Assembly: GCF_041260155.1 (NCBI RefSeq)
Contig: NC_091928.1
Coordinates: 28,762,388-28,826,387, forward strand
Direction of reading: 5' to 3'
Length of the DNA: 64,000 bases
Source: Ptychodera flava
Lineage: Eukaryota; Hemichordata; Enteropneusta; Ptychoderidae
Positions 21,825 through 31,917 of the stretch are shown piece by piece (the stretch's first letter is position 1; every line of letters begins with the position of its first letter). A program made the position numbers and the translations under genes. The notes under the pieces are model-generated. The model worked only from the letters and a program-made list of their open reading frames with translations. It made no database searches and had not been told where the DNA came from.

Positions 21825-24810
21825 ACATTTTACATATATTTATATTTTAAATAGTCATTCTATGTTTTAGTGAAATTGTTGACATGTCAGTTGTAAGACA
21901 GGAATTTCAAAGTGTCAATCTTAAAGTTTAAATACAGTACATTTTGAATGAGCTGTATTTTGAATGAGCTGTGAATGTATTTCACACTTTCTCTGCTTAA
22001 CCAGATGTCCTGAACTGTTGTACAGAAATGGATGTCAATCATTAATATCAAAGAGGAAAAAGCAGTGAATCAAAAACTTTGATGGGTGTTAAGACTTGCA
22101 AACCATCCAATTAAATCTACTGAGGAGCCATAGAGAGCTTTTTTAGCCAAATCCGATGTGTACAGTGTCTGAGAGGACCTTTTCTTGTGTAACGTTGAAC
22201 CATAAAAGCACAGCTAATAATGACAAAAACTGCCTTTTTTAACTGTTATTTTGTTCATAAAAAAGCATCTTTCTACAGAAAACCTATGAAACAAAGGAAA
22301 ATAATTGCATCAATGAGAAGGAAAGATATCTTGTCATTTTTCTATCTCTAAAATAAGTCACTGTATCAAATATATATTGTGAAATATTTGTGCATGTTGC
22401 TTTCTCATACTGAATTCTCACAGAGAGAACAGAAAAGTATCAGGAATTTGTCATCCTTTTCATATGAAATGCAGATTTCATAATGGTACACTTTCACTTA
22501 GCAAACATCAAGATATCTCTGATTTATTAAAGTATGGCGCCCGAAGGGCGCGCCAAAAAATATGAAACATCCTGATATCTCTGATATATATGCCTTGTAT
22601 ATTAAAGTCATGCACCTGAAGGGCATGCTGAAAGATGTATGATATATTAAAGTAATGAGCTTGAAGAGCACGCTGAAAAATATTGAACATACAGATATCT
22701 CTGATGTATGTATGCTTGATATGTTAAAGTAGGGCGTGCTGAAAAATATGACTGATTATTAAAGTTACGCGCCCGAAGGGCGCGCCGAAAATACAACTGA
22801 ATGATGAATTTTGTGGCTGACACTAGCATTTTAGGCAATGATGAGCCCGTGTCAAAATTCAAAAACACACTGACCCCCCTATTGGGCATTTCAAAAACAT
22901 GGTGACCCCCCCTATCACCAAAGTCAAAAACAGGGTGACCCCCCCCCATGAATCCACCGCCCCCCCCCCCAGGCTGAAGAAACTGACCAGTCCCTTACCG
23001 ATTTAAAATGTCTAAACCAAACCGTATATCTTGAGGTCAAATGTCACGATAAAGCATACAAAACGGGGCTAAGAAGTCAACACTTAATCAATAGATATTT
23101 GGTCAAAATACTATATATGGCCGGAACGTGTACCTCCCAACGAAGGGAGTCTATTTAGCCAAACTTAACAAACTAGGTCAACTGATAAACCGCGGTTGAC
23201 TTGTACACGAAGGTCATTTGAAGGGTACGACCTACTGCACAATGAAGCATGCTTCTCCAAGTGAGGCAATTGTGTTGAACAGATCCCCAGTAGATCTTCT
23301 ATGCTGAAATCTGTGAAGCCCGATTGTGCAATGTCATTTACACGTTTTTCGAAGTCAACTGCAGATGCATCGTTGTTGGCCGCCATAATTCTGGGCTTTA
23401 AGTCTGCTGTAGGCTAGCAAAATCAACATCACTCGTACACACCTCTTTCAAATGTGACAGCCCAGTCACAGTGTACAGGAGTACATATAATGTTGTTGAA
23501 GCCCTATCGTTGAGGGCTTGTGATAAAAATACTTTTGCAATCAAAAAGGGTATTGAAAACTCTGATTTACGGATGGCATACGCCTCTCTGCAAGTGACAA
23601 ACTAAATAGAAGGTCTTCTTCAAATCTCACACGTCGGCCAGAATAGACGCCCAATCACAAAATGTTTAACAAGTCTTACAGGGTATGAATTAAATTTGTA
23701 TTTGGGACAGCCTCACTCATGGCAATGGTTTGCTCCGTATGATATACTGACCCAATTGCTTGTTAGTTTCAAGTACAGTACCAGTGATAGCCCCAAGAAG
23801 GTATTTTAAAAAAACCCAGACTTTGCTTGTTTCCCAGCAGCTTAATTTTACTGTATTTCGAGAACTTTGTGTAATTTACAATCTTCCTTCAGAGGAACAT
23901 CATGCAGAATGTGAACTGATAACCTCTTTCAAAATTGTTTGTAATGGACCTGGATATGTTTTGGAGAAACAGTAGTGAAACTATGACTTAATTTGGTGTT
24001 GCATTAAGTTGCATTGTTCATTTGCAGTTATTTTTGGACCAAATCTGATTGACGTGACATACTTCTGGGGTATGTTTACCCATCCCAGGTACCTGAAAAA
24101 CTACTTACTGTTGATGGTTCAGAATGGTCCAATTTATTGTCCAATAAATGTCTCATTGACCTGGTAATGCTTCTACCTTGAAGGGGTTATATTAATTGGC
24201 ATTTCTGTTGTGACATTTCTTTAAACCATTACTAACTCCCTCGTGGAACTCATACACTGCCCGCTTATACATGAAGGGATCCAAGGGATCCAAGCAATGC
24301 TTTAAGCACCTGTGACCTAGATATAAACTGACCGCCTTTGTGCATGCAGGCCTCAGGCGTTCTTGCAAAGTGTTCAAGGTTAAGTAGTTAATACTGTATT
24401 TCTATTTTGACAGCCATTACCTGACATCCTGTTTTTCATCGTTCAAGAATCAGATTTACTCTTTTCACAGCAGGTAACTTGCGCTATTTTACCGAAGTCC
24501 TAGTTTCGACTCATAAATCAGAAAACACGACGAATGGCACCAAAAATTATTGTACATTTGAAATCACGCTGAAAACTGCCAATGAAATGTGCACAAAAAG
24601 TCACATTCATCTGCTCGATACCGACCTTTCTTTTAGTCCGGCCGCATCTGCAATTTCCTTGGACGTTTTGGCCTCACCAAGTGCCGCCATCGTATTGAAC
24701 AGACCCGTAGCAGATCCTATGGCTACGCTGAGAGCAGTGCAACCTGATTGGGCCACGCCATTTAAACGTTCCTCAAAGTCTGCTTCGTGCTGACTGTTTC
24801 TTTCCGCCAT
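14815..24810 (-). CDS. Possible chimeric methyltransferase: beta-type exon 1 joined to alpha-B exons 2-4
   Basis: Exons 2-4 of alpha-B are open and have good splice sites: 19200..19411 ([19 protein letters not shown]..), 18828..18947 (VPYSKYTLDTAFNDDLS..) and 14815..15386 (ETSSVICDIGCGGGSSLCFL...YCRKLK). Its own exon 1 at about 23.25-23.39 kb has lost the donor half. The nearest usable first exon is the beta-type exon at 24626..24810 ([18 protein letters not shown]...AAGLKE), which ends at GAAAG|GTCGGTATC in the same phase 2. Joining it gives 1089 nt, or 362 aa, with no break. Motif I reads DIGCGGG rather than DIGCGSG. The required intron is 5.2 kb and contains a Harbinger-type MITE and retroelement debris. 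Whether this transcript exists, or alpha-B is dead and the beta exon is an orphan, cannot be told from sequence. Confidence 0.5.
15387..18827 (-). other. Intron 3 of alpha-B
   Basis: It is homologous over most of its length to intron 3 of alpha-C and alpha-D but longer. An additional segment at about 15860..16240 (containing GATTTGATTGGTCGAGACGT) and the TA MITE at 17221..17458 are absent from the sister introns. No coding exon is supported. Confidence 0.5.
17221..17458. mobile_element. TA-flanked MITE (mariner type, 238 bp with TA)
   Basis: The ends TAAAGGTATTCGGTCACC and TTGACCATGTACCTTTA are inverted copies flanked by TA. In alpha-C (28358..28385) and alpha-D (about 35910) the matching intron positions read TTTGCAT(A/G)..CTATCC or ..CTGTCC without an insert. 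This gives an empty-site comparison. Confidence 0.75.
19720..20060 (+). mobile_element. 3' fragment of an RT-bearing retroelement
   Basis: GTTAGTGAGGCAAG..AAGAAGTTCTA matches the C-terminal coding end of the RT fragment at 58.6-59.2 kb. It is followed by the same 3' tail (GGCAGGGTA.GC.TAC.CATTC.GGACACCTGGTA.CACCAC). The copy is old and broken. Confidence 0.6.
20822..20885. repeat. (TGTC)n microsatellite
   Basis: Two runs of TGTC units separated by a TGTG-rich linker. Confidence 0.9.
21564..22994. mobile_element. PIF/Harbinger-type MITE (1431 bp) with TTA target duplication
   Basis: The left end GGGACTGGTCAGTTTCTTCG and the inverted right end (..GAAGAAACTGACCAGTCCC) are flanked on both sides by TTA (21561..21563 and 22995..22997), the TWA duplication expected of Harbinger elements. 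The inverted ends extend about 45 bp through a G-tract and CGGTGGATT. Inside them, AGGGTGACCCCCCCTAT-type units stand in the same orientation at both sides. The body carries a (TA)n tract at 21749..21820 and a degenerate tandem repeat at 22520..22790. There is no transposase. Confidence 0.85.
22520..22790. repeat. Degenerate tandem repeat with GCGCCCGAAGGGCGCGCC hairpins
   Basis: About five units, each starting near TTAAAGT. Four are followed by a small stem such as CGCCCGAAGGGCG, with variants GCACCTGAAGGGCATGC and GAGCTTGAAGAGCACGC, and one keeps only the distal half (GGGCGTGCTGAAAAATATG); most then run into GATATCTCTGAT. The repeat lies inside the Harbinger-type MITE. Confidence 0.7.
23201..23386 (-). 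pseudogene. Ruined exon 1 of alpha-B
   Basis: It begins MAANNDASAVDFEKRVNDIA like alpha-A, then shifts frame. It lacks the region that in other copies encodes the second half of the exon and the GAAAG|GTTGGT donor: GCATGCTTCTCCAAGTGAGG joins directly to flanking sequence. It cannot splice as the other copies do. Confidence 0.75.
24060..24190. mobile_element. Retroelement 3' tail in ancestral beta intron 1
   Basis: GTTTACCCATCCCAGGTACC ... GACCTGGTAATG.TT.TACCTTGAA matches the tail at 51.64-51.77 kb and 63.10-63.25 kb, at the same distance below a beta exon 1 in each case. The insertion therefore predates the beta duplications. Confidence 0.6.
24626..24810 (-). CDS. Intact beta-type exon 1 without its own beta exons 2-4
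   Basis: 185 nt, [44 protein letters not shown], ending at GAAAG|GTCGGT. It is nearly the same as exon 1 of beta-E (52189..52373) and beta-F (63610..63794), and has the same intronic and upstream neighbours. No beta exons 2-4 lie between here and alpha-B. The exon is either an orphan relic or the active first exon of the chimeric model described at 14815..24810. Confidence 0.75.
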
Positions 24811-24872
24811 GATTCTTAAGTTTAATTGCTAAGCACCATGGGAGATTCTCTGTGTCATCAGTACAGGGGGAA

Positions 24873-24895
24873 CGCTCGGTCTCCGATTTAGGTAC
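24873..24895 (-). promoter_or_regulatory. Conserved block upstream of beta-type start
   Basis: CGCTCGGTCTCCGATTTAGG and its flanks are kept almost exactly upstream of beta-E (52473..52495), within 63-100 bp of each start codon. Surrounding sequence is much more diverged, so this is a candidate core-promoter or 5'UTR element. Confidence 0.45.
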
Positions 24896-25009
24896 GGGTG
24901 CACTCTAGAGAATCAGACTTCAAGAGGGCTTCCTAAAAATTAACATGTAACCACTGAAGCATACAATATAACACAATCACTTAATCACTTAATCTCCTCT
25001 CGCTGCACC

Positions 25010-25550
25010 CCTCGCTGCTGGAACTTGGACTGTTCTTGCTGCGTTTGCTGGAAGCTAATTAGGACGTAGGTGACAATACTGTAGCGCTCGTGAGCGGAAT
25101 ACAGACTGAACGGTCGAAAGAAAAGTACGTGGTGTGCATACACTTAACACACCACGTACTTTTCTTTCGACAGTTCAGTCTGTATTCCGCTCACGAGCGC
25201 TACAGTATTGTCACCTGCGTCCTTAGCTTCCAGCAAACGCAGCAAGAACAGTTTGGTCAGTTCTACCTGACAGAGACATACAGTGGAGCTACCATAGAGG
25301 GCCGTACCTCTTGGATCTTGCTGCCAGGATGAACAACTGTGCATACGTGCTACAGCAGATGACATGAAAGGGATCAGCATTGAAGTTGCCGGAGGAAGGC
25401 GTTGTGAGCTCGACGAACTCTAGTGGACACGGTAATGACGGATGCTTACTTCATCCAGGTTATACAGATAATTATTTTTTTAATTGAATATCTATTTCAT
25501 ATTAATCGAATAAGTCATACGCCTTCTAAACTGAAAAAAACGCTTTCTGC
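25010..25550. repeat. Upstream block shared with beta-E (54300..54860)
   Basis: Matching text includes GCTGCGTTTGCTGGAAG, CGAAAGAAAAGTACGTGGT, TGAACGGGATC.GCATTGAAG-type sequence and CTTCTAAACTGAAAAA. It is part of the duplicated beta upstream region. Short minus-strand ORFs in it are not conserved enough to call a gene. Confidence 0.6.
25030..25251. repeat. Large hairpin: about 105-bp inverted duplication with 10-nt loop
   Basis: The left arm 25030..25136 (from CTGTTCTTGCTGCGTTTGCT to AAAGTACGTGGTGTG) is reverse-complemented at 25147..25251 with only a few differences. The related region at 54.35-54.48 kb has a single arm, so this is a local inverted duplication. Confidence 0.85.

Positions 25551-25552
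<2 letters not shown>

Positions 25553-25624
<72 letters not shown>
25553..25624. repeat. (TA)n microsatellite
   Basis: About 72 bp of TA repeats with one phase slip. Confidence 0.9.
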
Positions 25625-25629
<5 letters not shown>

Positions 25630-25776
25630 CCCATTAAATTTTTCTGTTTGACGTCATCGTATACGCGTGATATTTGCAGATCCGTACCACTTCGAACCGA
25701 AGTGTAGTTGTGCGTCTCCGCGAAAAACACGAGTATACGATGACGTCAAACTGAGAAATATTCCATGGGATTATAT
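25623..25776. mobile_element. Short foldback MITE next to (TA)n
   Basis: The arms AAAATCCCATTAAATTTTTC..TGACGTCATCGTATACGCGTG and CGAGTATACGATGACGTCA..ATGGGATTATAT are inverted copies of about 50 bp. Each arm carries TGACGTCA, a CRE-like octamer. There is no ORF. Confidence 0.65.
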
Positions 25777-26671
25777 ATTTTTAACATGAACAGTCTTCTT
25801 ACTTTTCGTTGGATGTGAATGGATCAAAATTATAATCTAGGATTGCAAAAATATTGTTGCGATCTGGGTTTTATTTCCTGGGGTTACTTTCATTTAATGA
25901 GTAAAATCGTCCATCGCCCAATTGATATGCAAATATTTACTGGATACTTTCATTCATAAATCCGATAAAGTTGAAATTCTGATACACCGAATACCATCTT
26001 TAAAAAATCAGACATACGGATTCGGTCACGTTAACTTGTCAATCATTGTCTCGCGCTGTCCCAGCGCCATAGGAAGTCTGCCATCGACAAGCTAGGGGGC
26101 TTCACCGCGCTAGCACCTGACAGCCATAGTACTAATATTGCCATATATATTTATGAAGGGAATGCTTCTTCTAGGAGGTGTCGTGGCTTTCAAAATATCA
26201 TGAACTTACGATCTTGGAGAACCAGAAAAGTTAAGCTCGATGGCTCAGACTATGTCTGCATTTTGAGAGGAATTATGTTCGCTTGTTAAGGCTTGATTTG
26301 CTTGCGTGGAGTTTTTCTGTATGCAACGCTGTGATATTCTATAACTTCTCCATAGGAGCTAACAACCTACCGTAACTCACATGCCAAAGACGTTAGCAAT
26401 CAAAGCCACCTGGCTAAATCCTGGACTCAGAACAGATTGTTCAAAAACATAGACCCTGCTGTACTGTAAGTAAACTTTTCATCATGTGGTGTTCACCTTC
26501 ATTAAAAATGTTTGTCTGTGCCAAAGCCCAATCTAACTTGTCTATGCACCACTTGTAATTTACGTCACGTCACGAAATGTTAAACGATCTTGTGACATTA
26601 CGAAATTACGAAAGCTCATGGATATTTCTCTTCACTAATGTAGACAACCATAAGGTTCCACTGCGACCTTT
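25777..26671. other. 3' flank of alpha-C
   Basis: No gene is seen. The part from about 26330 matches the other alpha 3' flanks (AACAACCTACCGTA, AAGCCACCTGGCTAAATC). The part before that has no recognised content. Confidence 0.45.
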
Positions 26672-28098
26672 TTACTTTAATTTTCTGCAATAAAACGCTT
26701 CATCATAAATACCAAATCTTTGAGTGTGGAAGCAATCAAAGCTTGCTTCTGCAAGCATTTCCAACGCTCTTTCTCGTCCCCACAGCGCTCCAAGTGTCAT
26801 GCTTTCACCGTCGCCGGCGAGGGACATCGGTAAACAGCGGAAAAGACTAGATGTGTACAGAAATGAAGTCTTTGGTGTATCAATATTGTCAGCAAGCTTG
26901 CTATGTGATGCAACTTCAACCATAACGAAATAACCGATATCTTTGAGAATATCTTTAACCCCTTTCAAAAATAGGTCAGGCCTGGATAAGTCATGAACCA
27001 GGTCCCTGCAGTAGACAAGATCGAACTTCAATCTCCAATCCTCCCGTTCTTCAGACTTCACTGCGTCACCAAGGTGGAAGGTGATGTTCGAGAGTTGCAT
27101 GGACGCTGCCCGAGATTTAGCCTTAGCAATGCAATCCTCCATCAAGTCGACACCGTGGAACTCTTTCTGTGGAAAATCACGCGCCAAAAGACACAGTGCA
27201 GACCCGCTGCCGCAGCCTATTTCACAGATAACAGACGATGTCTCTGGAGAATGTAAACAAAAGCATAGTTTAGACAAACAAGAAAATGATACCCAAGGCA
27301 AGGAGAAAAATCTGTGATAAAGGATGCAATTGTGTAAAAAGCCAGGATTTCAATGTACGTATACGGGTAAGTAATGACAGTTCCAGTTGTAACTTGATGG
27401 TTGTATTCGCAAACACTGATTTTACAAATTTACGGATAACAAATTCGTCAACAGTCTAGAACTGATAAATGCTTGATGCACCACCGCAGATAGGCATTGA
27501 ATGGGGACTCACACAAATTTTCTGTAATACTTGCGCATAATACATTTCATTCTGCCCCAAAGTATAACTACATTGAATGTAAAATAGGACATCCTATGTT
27601 TGCCTACATCTATTCAAATAACAGAATATTGTTTACATTCGAAACAAAAAGCTTGATGCAACAATCAACAGAAATTCGTGCACTCTTCCTGCAATGAAAC
27701 AGCATCGTTGCCTGAAAAGAGGAACAGAATTCCAAAACGCGATAAAGTCATCACAACTCAAATTCATTTTCTAATTTAGTTGGAAGAAAGATATTGGCAT
27801 CATTTGGAATAAGGCAACGTCATCACAAGCTGCAAATTTCAACACTCTGAACAATGATTTCGATAATAATGACAAGTGATTTTTCCACTTGTGTTTTTAA
27901 TGAATATAATCCCATCATATAAATGATATTAGTAGAAATGTGTCAAGCTATAATATTTTGTGTTCAAAGTAACTTTATGAATTTAAAGTATCATGGCAAC
28001 CCCGTGCACTCGGCGACTTCATTAAGCTTTCTGAACGACGACTTGCGGAAAAGAGGCATTTTAGACTCTTTCTCTCTCAGACCCTTGTCCACTATGCA

Positions 28099-28132
<34 letters not shown>

Positions 28133-30126
28133 AAAAGATAAATTTATTTCAACATTGTCACAAATAAAACAAATCTACATAACTGTGAATGCATTAAATT
28201 ACAATGCGTCTTGTGTGAAAAAACAAATAATTAGCTGTTTGATTACAAGATCATCATATGAATGCAGCTTTATCCTCAACCATACGGTGATGCGCCCTCA
28301 ACGGTCTTTTTAGCAAGCGAAGTTCACCAAGCCAGCCGATTATAGCGTAGTACTTTCCCACATTTGCATAGACTATCCAGTTATCATGATTCTCGTGCTT
28401 ATGACTGTGAAGTGTTTGGTCTACAGTGCGTGTGTAAAATACAGACAGGTATTATTTAGAACAATGTAATGTTCAGTTAACACTCTTTGTTGTGCTGAAC
28501 TAGCTTGTACAATACGGTGTACGGTGCGGTGCAGAAAATTACAGGAAATGCGTGACGTCACGTAACAACCCCGTTTTGGTGCACATAAATGCAAATCAAA
28601 CCAAAAGCATGAGTGTGCGCACAAAGGATCATCCAGCATCACCAGACTCTGAATGTTCAGAGCAGCCGCAAAAAACTTATCGGTGAAAATCGGAATTCAT
28701 CAAATGCCTAAACTGTTTTGTATGCCAGTATAGACAAAAATGATGGCGTTTTCTTGAAGTTCACGTCAAGGTTTACAAGACGTAACTAACTCCCCTAATA
28801 GTACTAGTTTAACAATAGTAATGTATCAGGATACCACTATAACCCTTGGACAAGATATGGCAGTTCTACCATTTTAACGAGAATTGGGAATGTCAGCCCG
28901 TGCACAGAGAGCTTAAAAGAGGGGATTGAAAATAACCCGTCCTTCGAAATGAAGCCACGAAGTTCTAGTGGGGACTGATATACCTCTGCGTCTGGTCTCA
29001 TGGATATGGTCCGATAATTACAATTTTTCCTTTTCTATCCATAATCTCTGCAAATGATCAATCGGTTGAGACTAAGTAAATTATTTGCGGGAGAACTTTT
29101 CCTGATACTAACCCAATATTATTTTGATCTCCTCGTCATCTGTGAGATATTTTGGCGCTTTCCCTCCAAGTCGAATTGACGTCATTGCATCACAAAACGG
29201 AGGGTCCAATGTATATTTCGAATGCGGGACACCTGTAACGGAAATAATTGAAATCGTGCGGTGAAATAGACTTTCCCAGAAGATAAGCTAGGGCGAAGAA
29301 CAGTTAATGACATAGTACCGACGAATAAACTAAGAATTTTGGGGCTATAATGGACAGTAGATCGATGTTTAATGTGGACCTTACGCACGAAACGATCAAT
29401 GGCGGATAAGATTAGCGCACATGAGTAAAGTGAATCCTGCACTGTATACCTTGGCAAAAGCAATACAATTATCCAGTTCTATAGAAACAATGTTAGAGAT
29501 ACTATGCAAACTGGTATTGAGTTAGGATGATTGTAGATCACTTTTTTAAACTTGCAAATAACTTGACTAACCCCTGAGGTTTTGAGGATTCTACGGCAGA
29601 TGAGCCGGAGTTCGTAATTTTAAATTCTATTGAAGACGGAAGGTTCGTAGATCTTCTTTCGCATGGTCGCACATCCTCTACTTAGGAAGTTAAACACTAT
29701 ATCAGAATGCAAGAAATGCTACCGCGAACTTATTAAGTCAAGTTTCATGTATTTCGACTCAATTATAATCGACACGTGACATCTCTCGATGAACAGTCTT
29801 GGCTTGTATTAGAAGCTTAATTCCACTTAATGAACAACTTACCCCTTGGTCCGTCCTTATTAAAGCATTCCTTGACATCTTTGTAAACTTCAGATAACCG
29901 AGGGATTCCCTCGCACAATACAGCCAATGCGCCCCCGCCTTGTGTTGTACACAGAGCCTTGCGTCTGTCTGGGGGCAGGTAGAACGTATCATTTTCTAAG
30001 TCTACTTCAACGATCCTGGCAACGGCCATTGCCCCAAGCCATTCGCGGACATATCTGGTCAGAAATTGTTGATACAAAATAGAGGGAACCGAAGACATAT
30101 TAGAAACTTATATAAATATATATATA

Positions 30127-30175
<49 letters not shown>

Positions 30176-31917
30176 ATCGAAGTATACAGATGTCCTCGTG
30201 GGAATTACAGTGCTCAATGCTAAAGCAGAGTGTTATAAATAACTGTAATAGAGAGAGGGTTTACATCGGCCCCACTGATAACACCTTCACGACGCGCTAC
30301 ACTAACCATATGAAATCGTTCCGTAACAAGAGATACAAAAGGAGACCGAGTTGTCAAAATTTGTATGGAATTTGAGAAATAAGGGCCAGGTCTTCGACAT
30401 TTCAGGGTCAATCATTCATAAAGCATTGAGCTACTCTAACATGTAAAAACGATGTAAACTTCGTATATCAAAAAAGCTGCACATTATCAATTAAACAAAC
30501 GCTCTGAGTTGGTTTCAAAATGTCGCCACAAATACAAATATTATTTATCGAATTTTAACACCACCTACAAATAGAATGATTCGTCCCAATCATATATGTT
30601 AGAGTTTCGGGCTGGTAGTTCTTTCACTTCTCTCTTAGGATTGCAGAATGCATGAAACTTAAGTAATAGATTTCATTACTTTGTACTCGAAGTAATCTGT
30701 TTATATATATATTCTGTTCCATCGCCGCTAGGCTACCTAGAATTAGAAAACCATTTTATCAAATGTGGTAGGCCTGAAAGAACTTCAGTTACATGCATTT
30801 CACTGGCTTTGCTGGAAATTTGGGTGTGAGATATGCACGTATGTTGTCACAGGGCCGGGGACGGCGCCATCATACATTTCCATCTCGGAGGGGCTAGGGT
30901 GTCTTCGTCTGAGCATTTTGTTGTTGCAATCGTTTATTGTATTTAAATAATTTTGATGTGAGAGTCCTAAAAACGATTCACACTGCCAAACGTAGGTGCC
31001 TCGGTGTTTAGCACTGGTTTTGTAAATGTTTCTTCTGAATTCTTTGTGTCATGTATTACTGTGCTGCGTACTGATCTGATGCGTTCAATTACCTAATGCG
31101 TCAAAGCATATTCCTGAACATTCTAACGTACGCAGAAAACGGTAACCCTCAAGTAGTTCTTGTGAATTTGCTTGTAATTCGTCCGCTTCGTTTTCACTGG
31201 TGTTGATGTTGTTGATCGACATTGAACCTCCTGCTCCTCCCCCGACCGAGGCCTCATCGCTCAAACTATCATAGCTCTCATCTTGTGACCCTTCTAAAAC
31301 CTGAAAAAGCTGTTGCTACCACCACCGTCTTCGATGTTAAATAATCCTCTAAAGAGTTTGCCGCAGACGACACTAGACGTTCAGTATTCCACCATGAGGA
31401 CATGCGCACGTTCACTGGTGGCTCAGTTGCATGACAATATCGTTAGGTAATCGATTGCGTAACGCGCGTCATATGTTGATGTCAAAGGTCATAATATTGT
31501 GACAGGGGCGTGAGCTGCAGGAGTCAACATTTCATCAGTATGGTCCCTTTGGTCAAATATACTTCATAAGGCGAAAATATGTACACCCCGCCGAAGGGAG
31601 CCAGGCTTGACAAACTAGGTCAATTAGTAAACCACGGTTTATGTTTTACGCGAAGGTCATTTTGAAGAGAATGACCTTCTACATAGTACACAATGAAGTG
31701 TGCACTTCGTATTATTTTTAACCAACCTTTCTTTCAGTCCAGCAGCATCAGCAATTTCAGTGGAAGTTTTGGCTTCTCCAAGTGTGGCCATGGTGTTGAA
31801 TAGACCCAAAGCAGATCCCGCTGCAATGCTAAGAGCTGTAAAGCCCGACTGTGCAATTCCATTTACACGTTTTTCGAAGTCATGATCAACTACAGATTCG
31901 TCGTTGTTGGCAGCCAT
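26672..31917 (-). CDS. Rv2258c-like SAM-dependent methyltransferase alpha-C (intact, 364 aa)
   Basis: Exons are 31727..31917 (191 nt), 29843..30054, 29113..29232 and 26672..27243, totalling 1095 nt with intron phases 2, 1 and 1. Exon 1 starts MAANNDESVVDHDFEKRVNG and is two codons longer than in its sisters (extra Asp-His before DFEKR). Exon 3 reads VPHSKYTLDPPFCDAMTS..EIKIIL. Exon 4 has motif I EIGCGSG, with Glu replacing the usual Asp at its first position, then [21 protein letters not shown] and the YCRKLK end. Ser replaces Pro in HDLSRPDLF, and Ile replaces Asp in LKDIGYF. It is closest to alpha-D (shared EIGCGSG, EEREDWRLKF, RFGIYDEAF). Intron 1 holds a Penelope-like fragment and a (TA)n tract, and intron 3 an old poly-T-headed insertion. 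The protein is predicted to be soluble, with substrate unknown. An NRF1-like motif lies about 220 bp upstream. Confidence 0.87.
27244..29112 (-). other. Intron 3 of alpha-C
   Basis: Collinear with intron 3 of alpha-D and alpha-B. An inserted segment at about 28102..28345 begins with a 30-nt T run (28102..28131). The rest has no supported coding content. Confidence 0.5.
28102..28345 (-). mobile_element. Insertion with poly(A) tail on the minus strand
   Basis: Read on the minus strand, AATAAA lies about a dozen bases before a run of 30 A. The sister introns lack this piece. This is the signature of an RNA-derived (LINE-mobilised) insertion. Its source gene or SINE family is not recognised, and the far end is estimated from where similarity to alpha-D resumes. 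Confidence 0.45.
30113..30176. repeat. (TA)n microsatellite in intron 1 of alpha-C
   Basis: Interrupted TA repeats directly before the Penelope-like fragment. Confidence 0.9.
30180..30600 (+). mobile_element. Penelope-like element fragment (GIY-YIG endonuclease end)
   Basis: Frames on the plus strand read YIGPTDNTFTTRYTNH, then WNLRNKGQVFDISGSI, then a KRCKL..KLHII..NALSWF stretch. This order is typical of the C-terminal GIY-YIG domain of Penelope-like elements. Several frame changes show it is a broken 5'-truncated relic in intron 1 of alpha-C. Confidence 0.65.

Larger units (their letters stand above)
19412..23200 (-). other. Intron 1 of alpha-B with inserted elements
   Basis: At 19720..20060 it holds a fragment and 3' tail of the RT element also seen at 59.0-59.4 kb. 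A (TGTC)n tract lies at 20822..20885, and the Harbinger-type MITE at 21564..22994. The remainder resembles intron 1 of the other alpha copies (CCGTATAT.TTGAGGTCAAATG). Confidence 0.55.

Noticed and set aside
22520-22790. CRISPR-like array (repeated palindromes with spacers)
   Set aside because: Units are degenerate, of unequal length, in a eukaryotic MITE, with no cas genes.
25144-25380. Minus-strand ORF with a partial counterpart at 54408..54656
   Set aside because: The nucleotide block is duplicated and partly inverted; the shared protein stretch is short and broken by an indel, and no splice context or known domain is seen.
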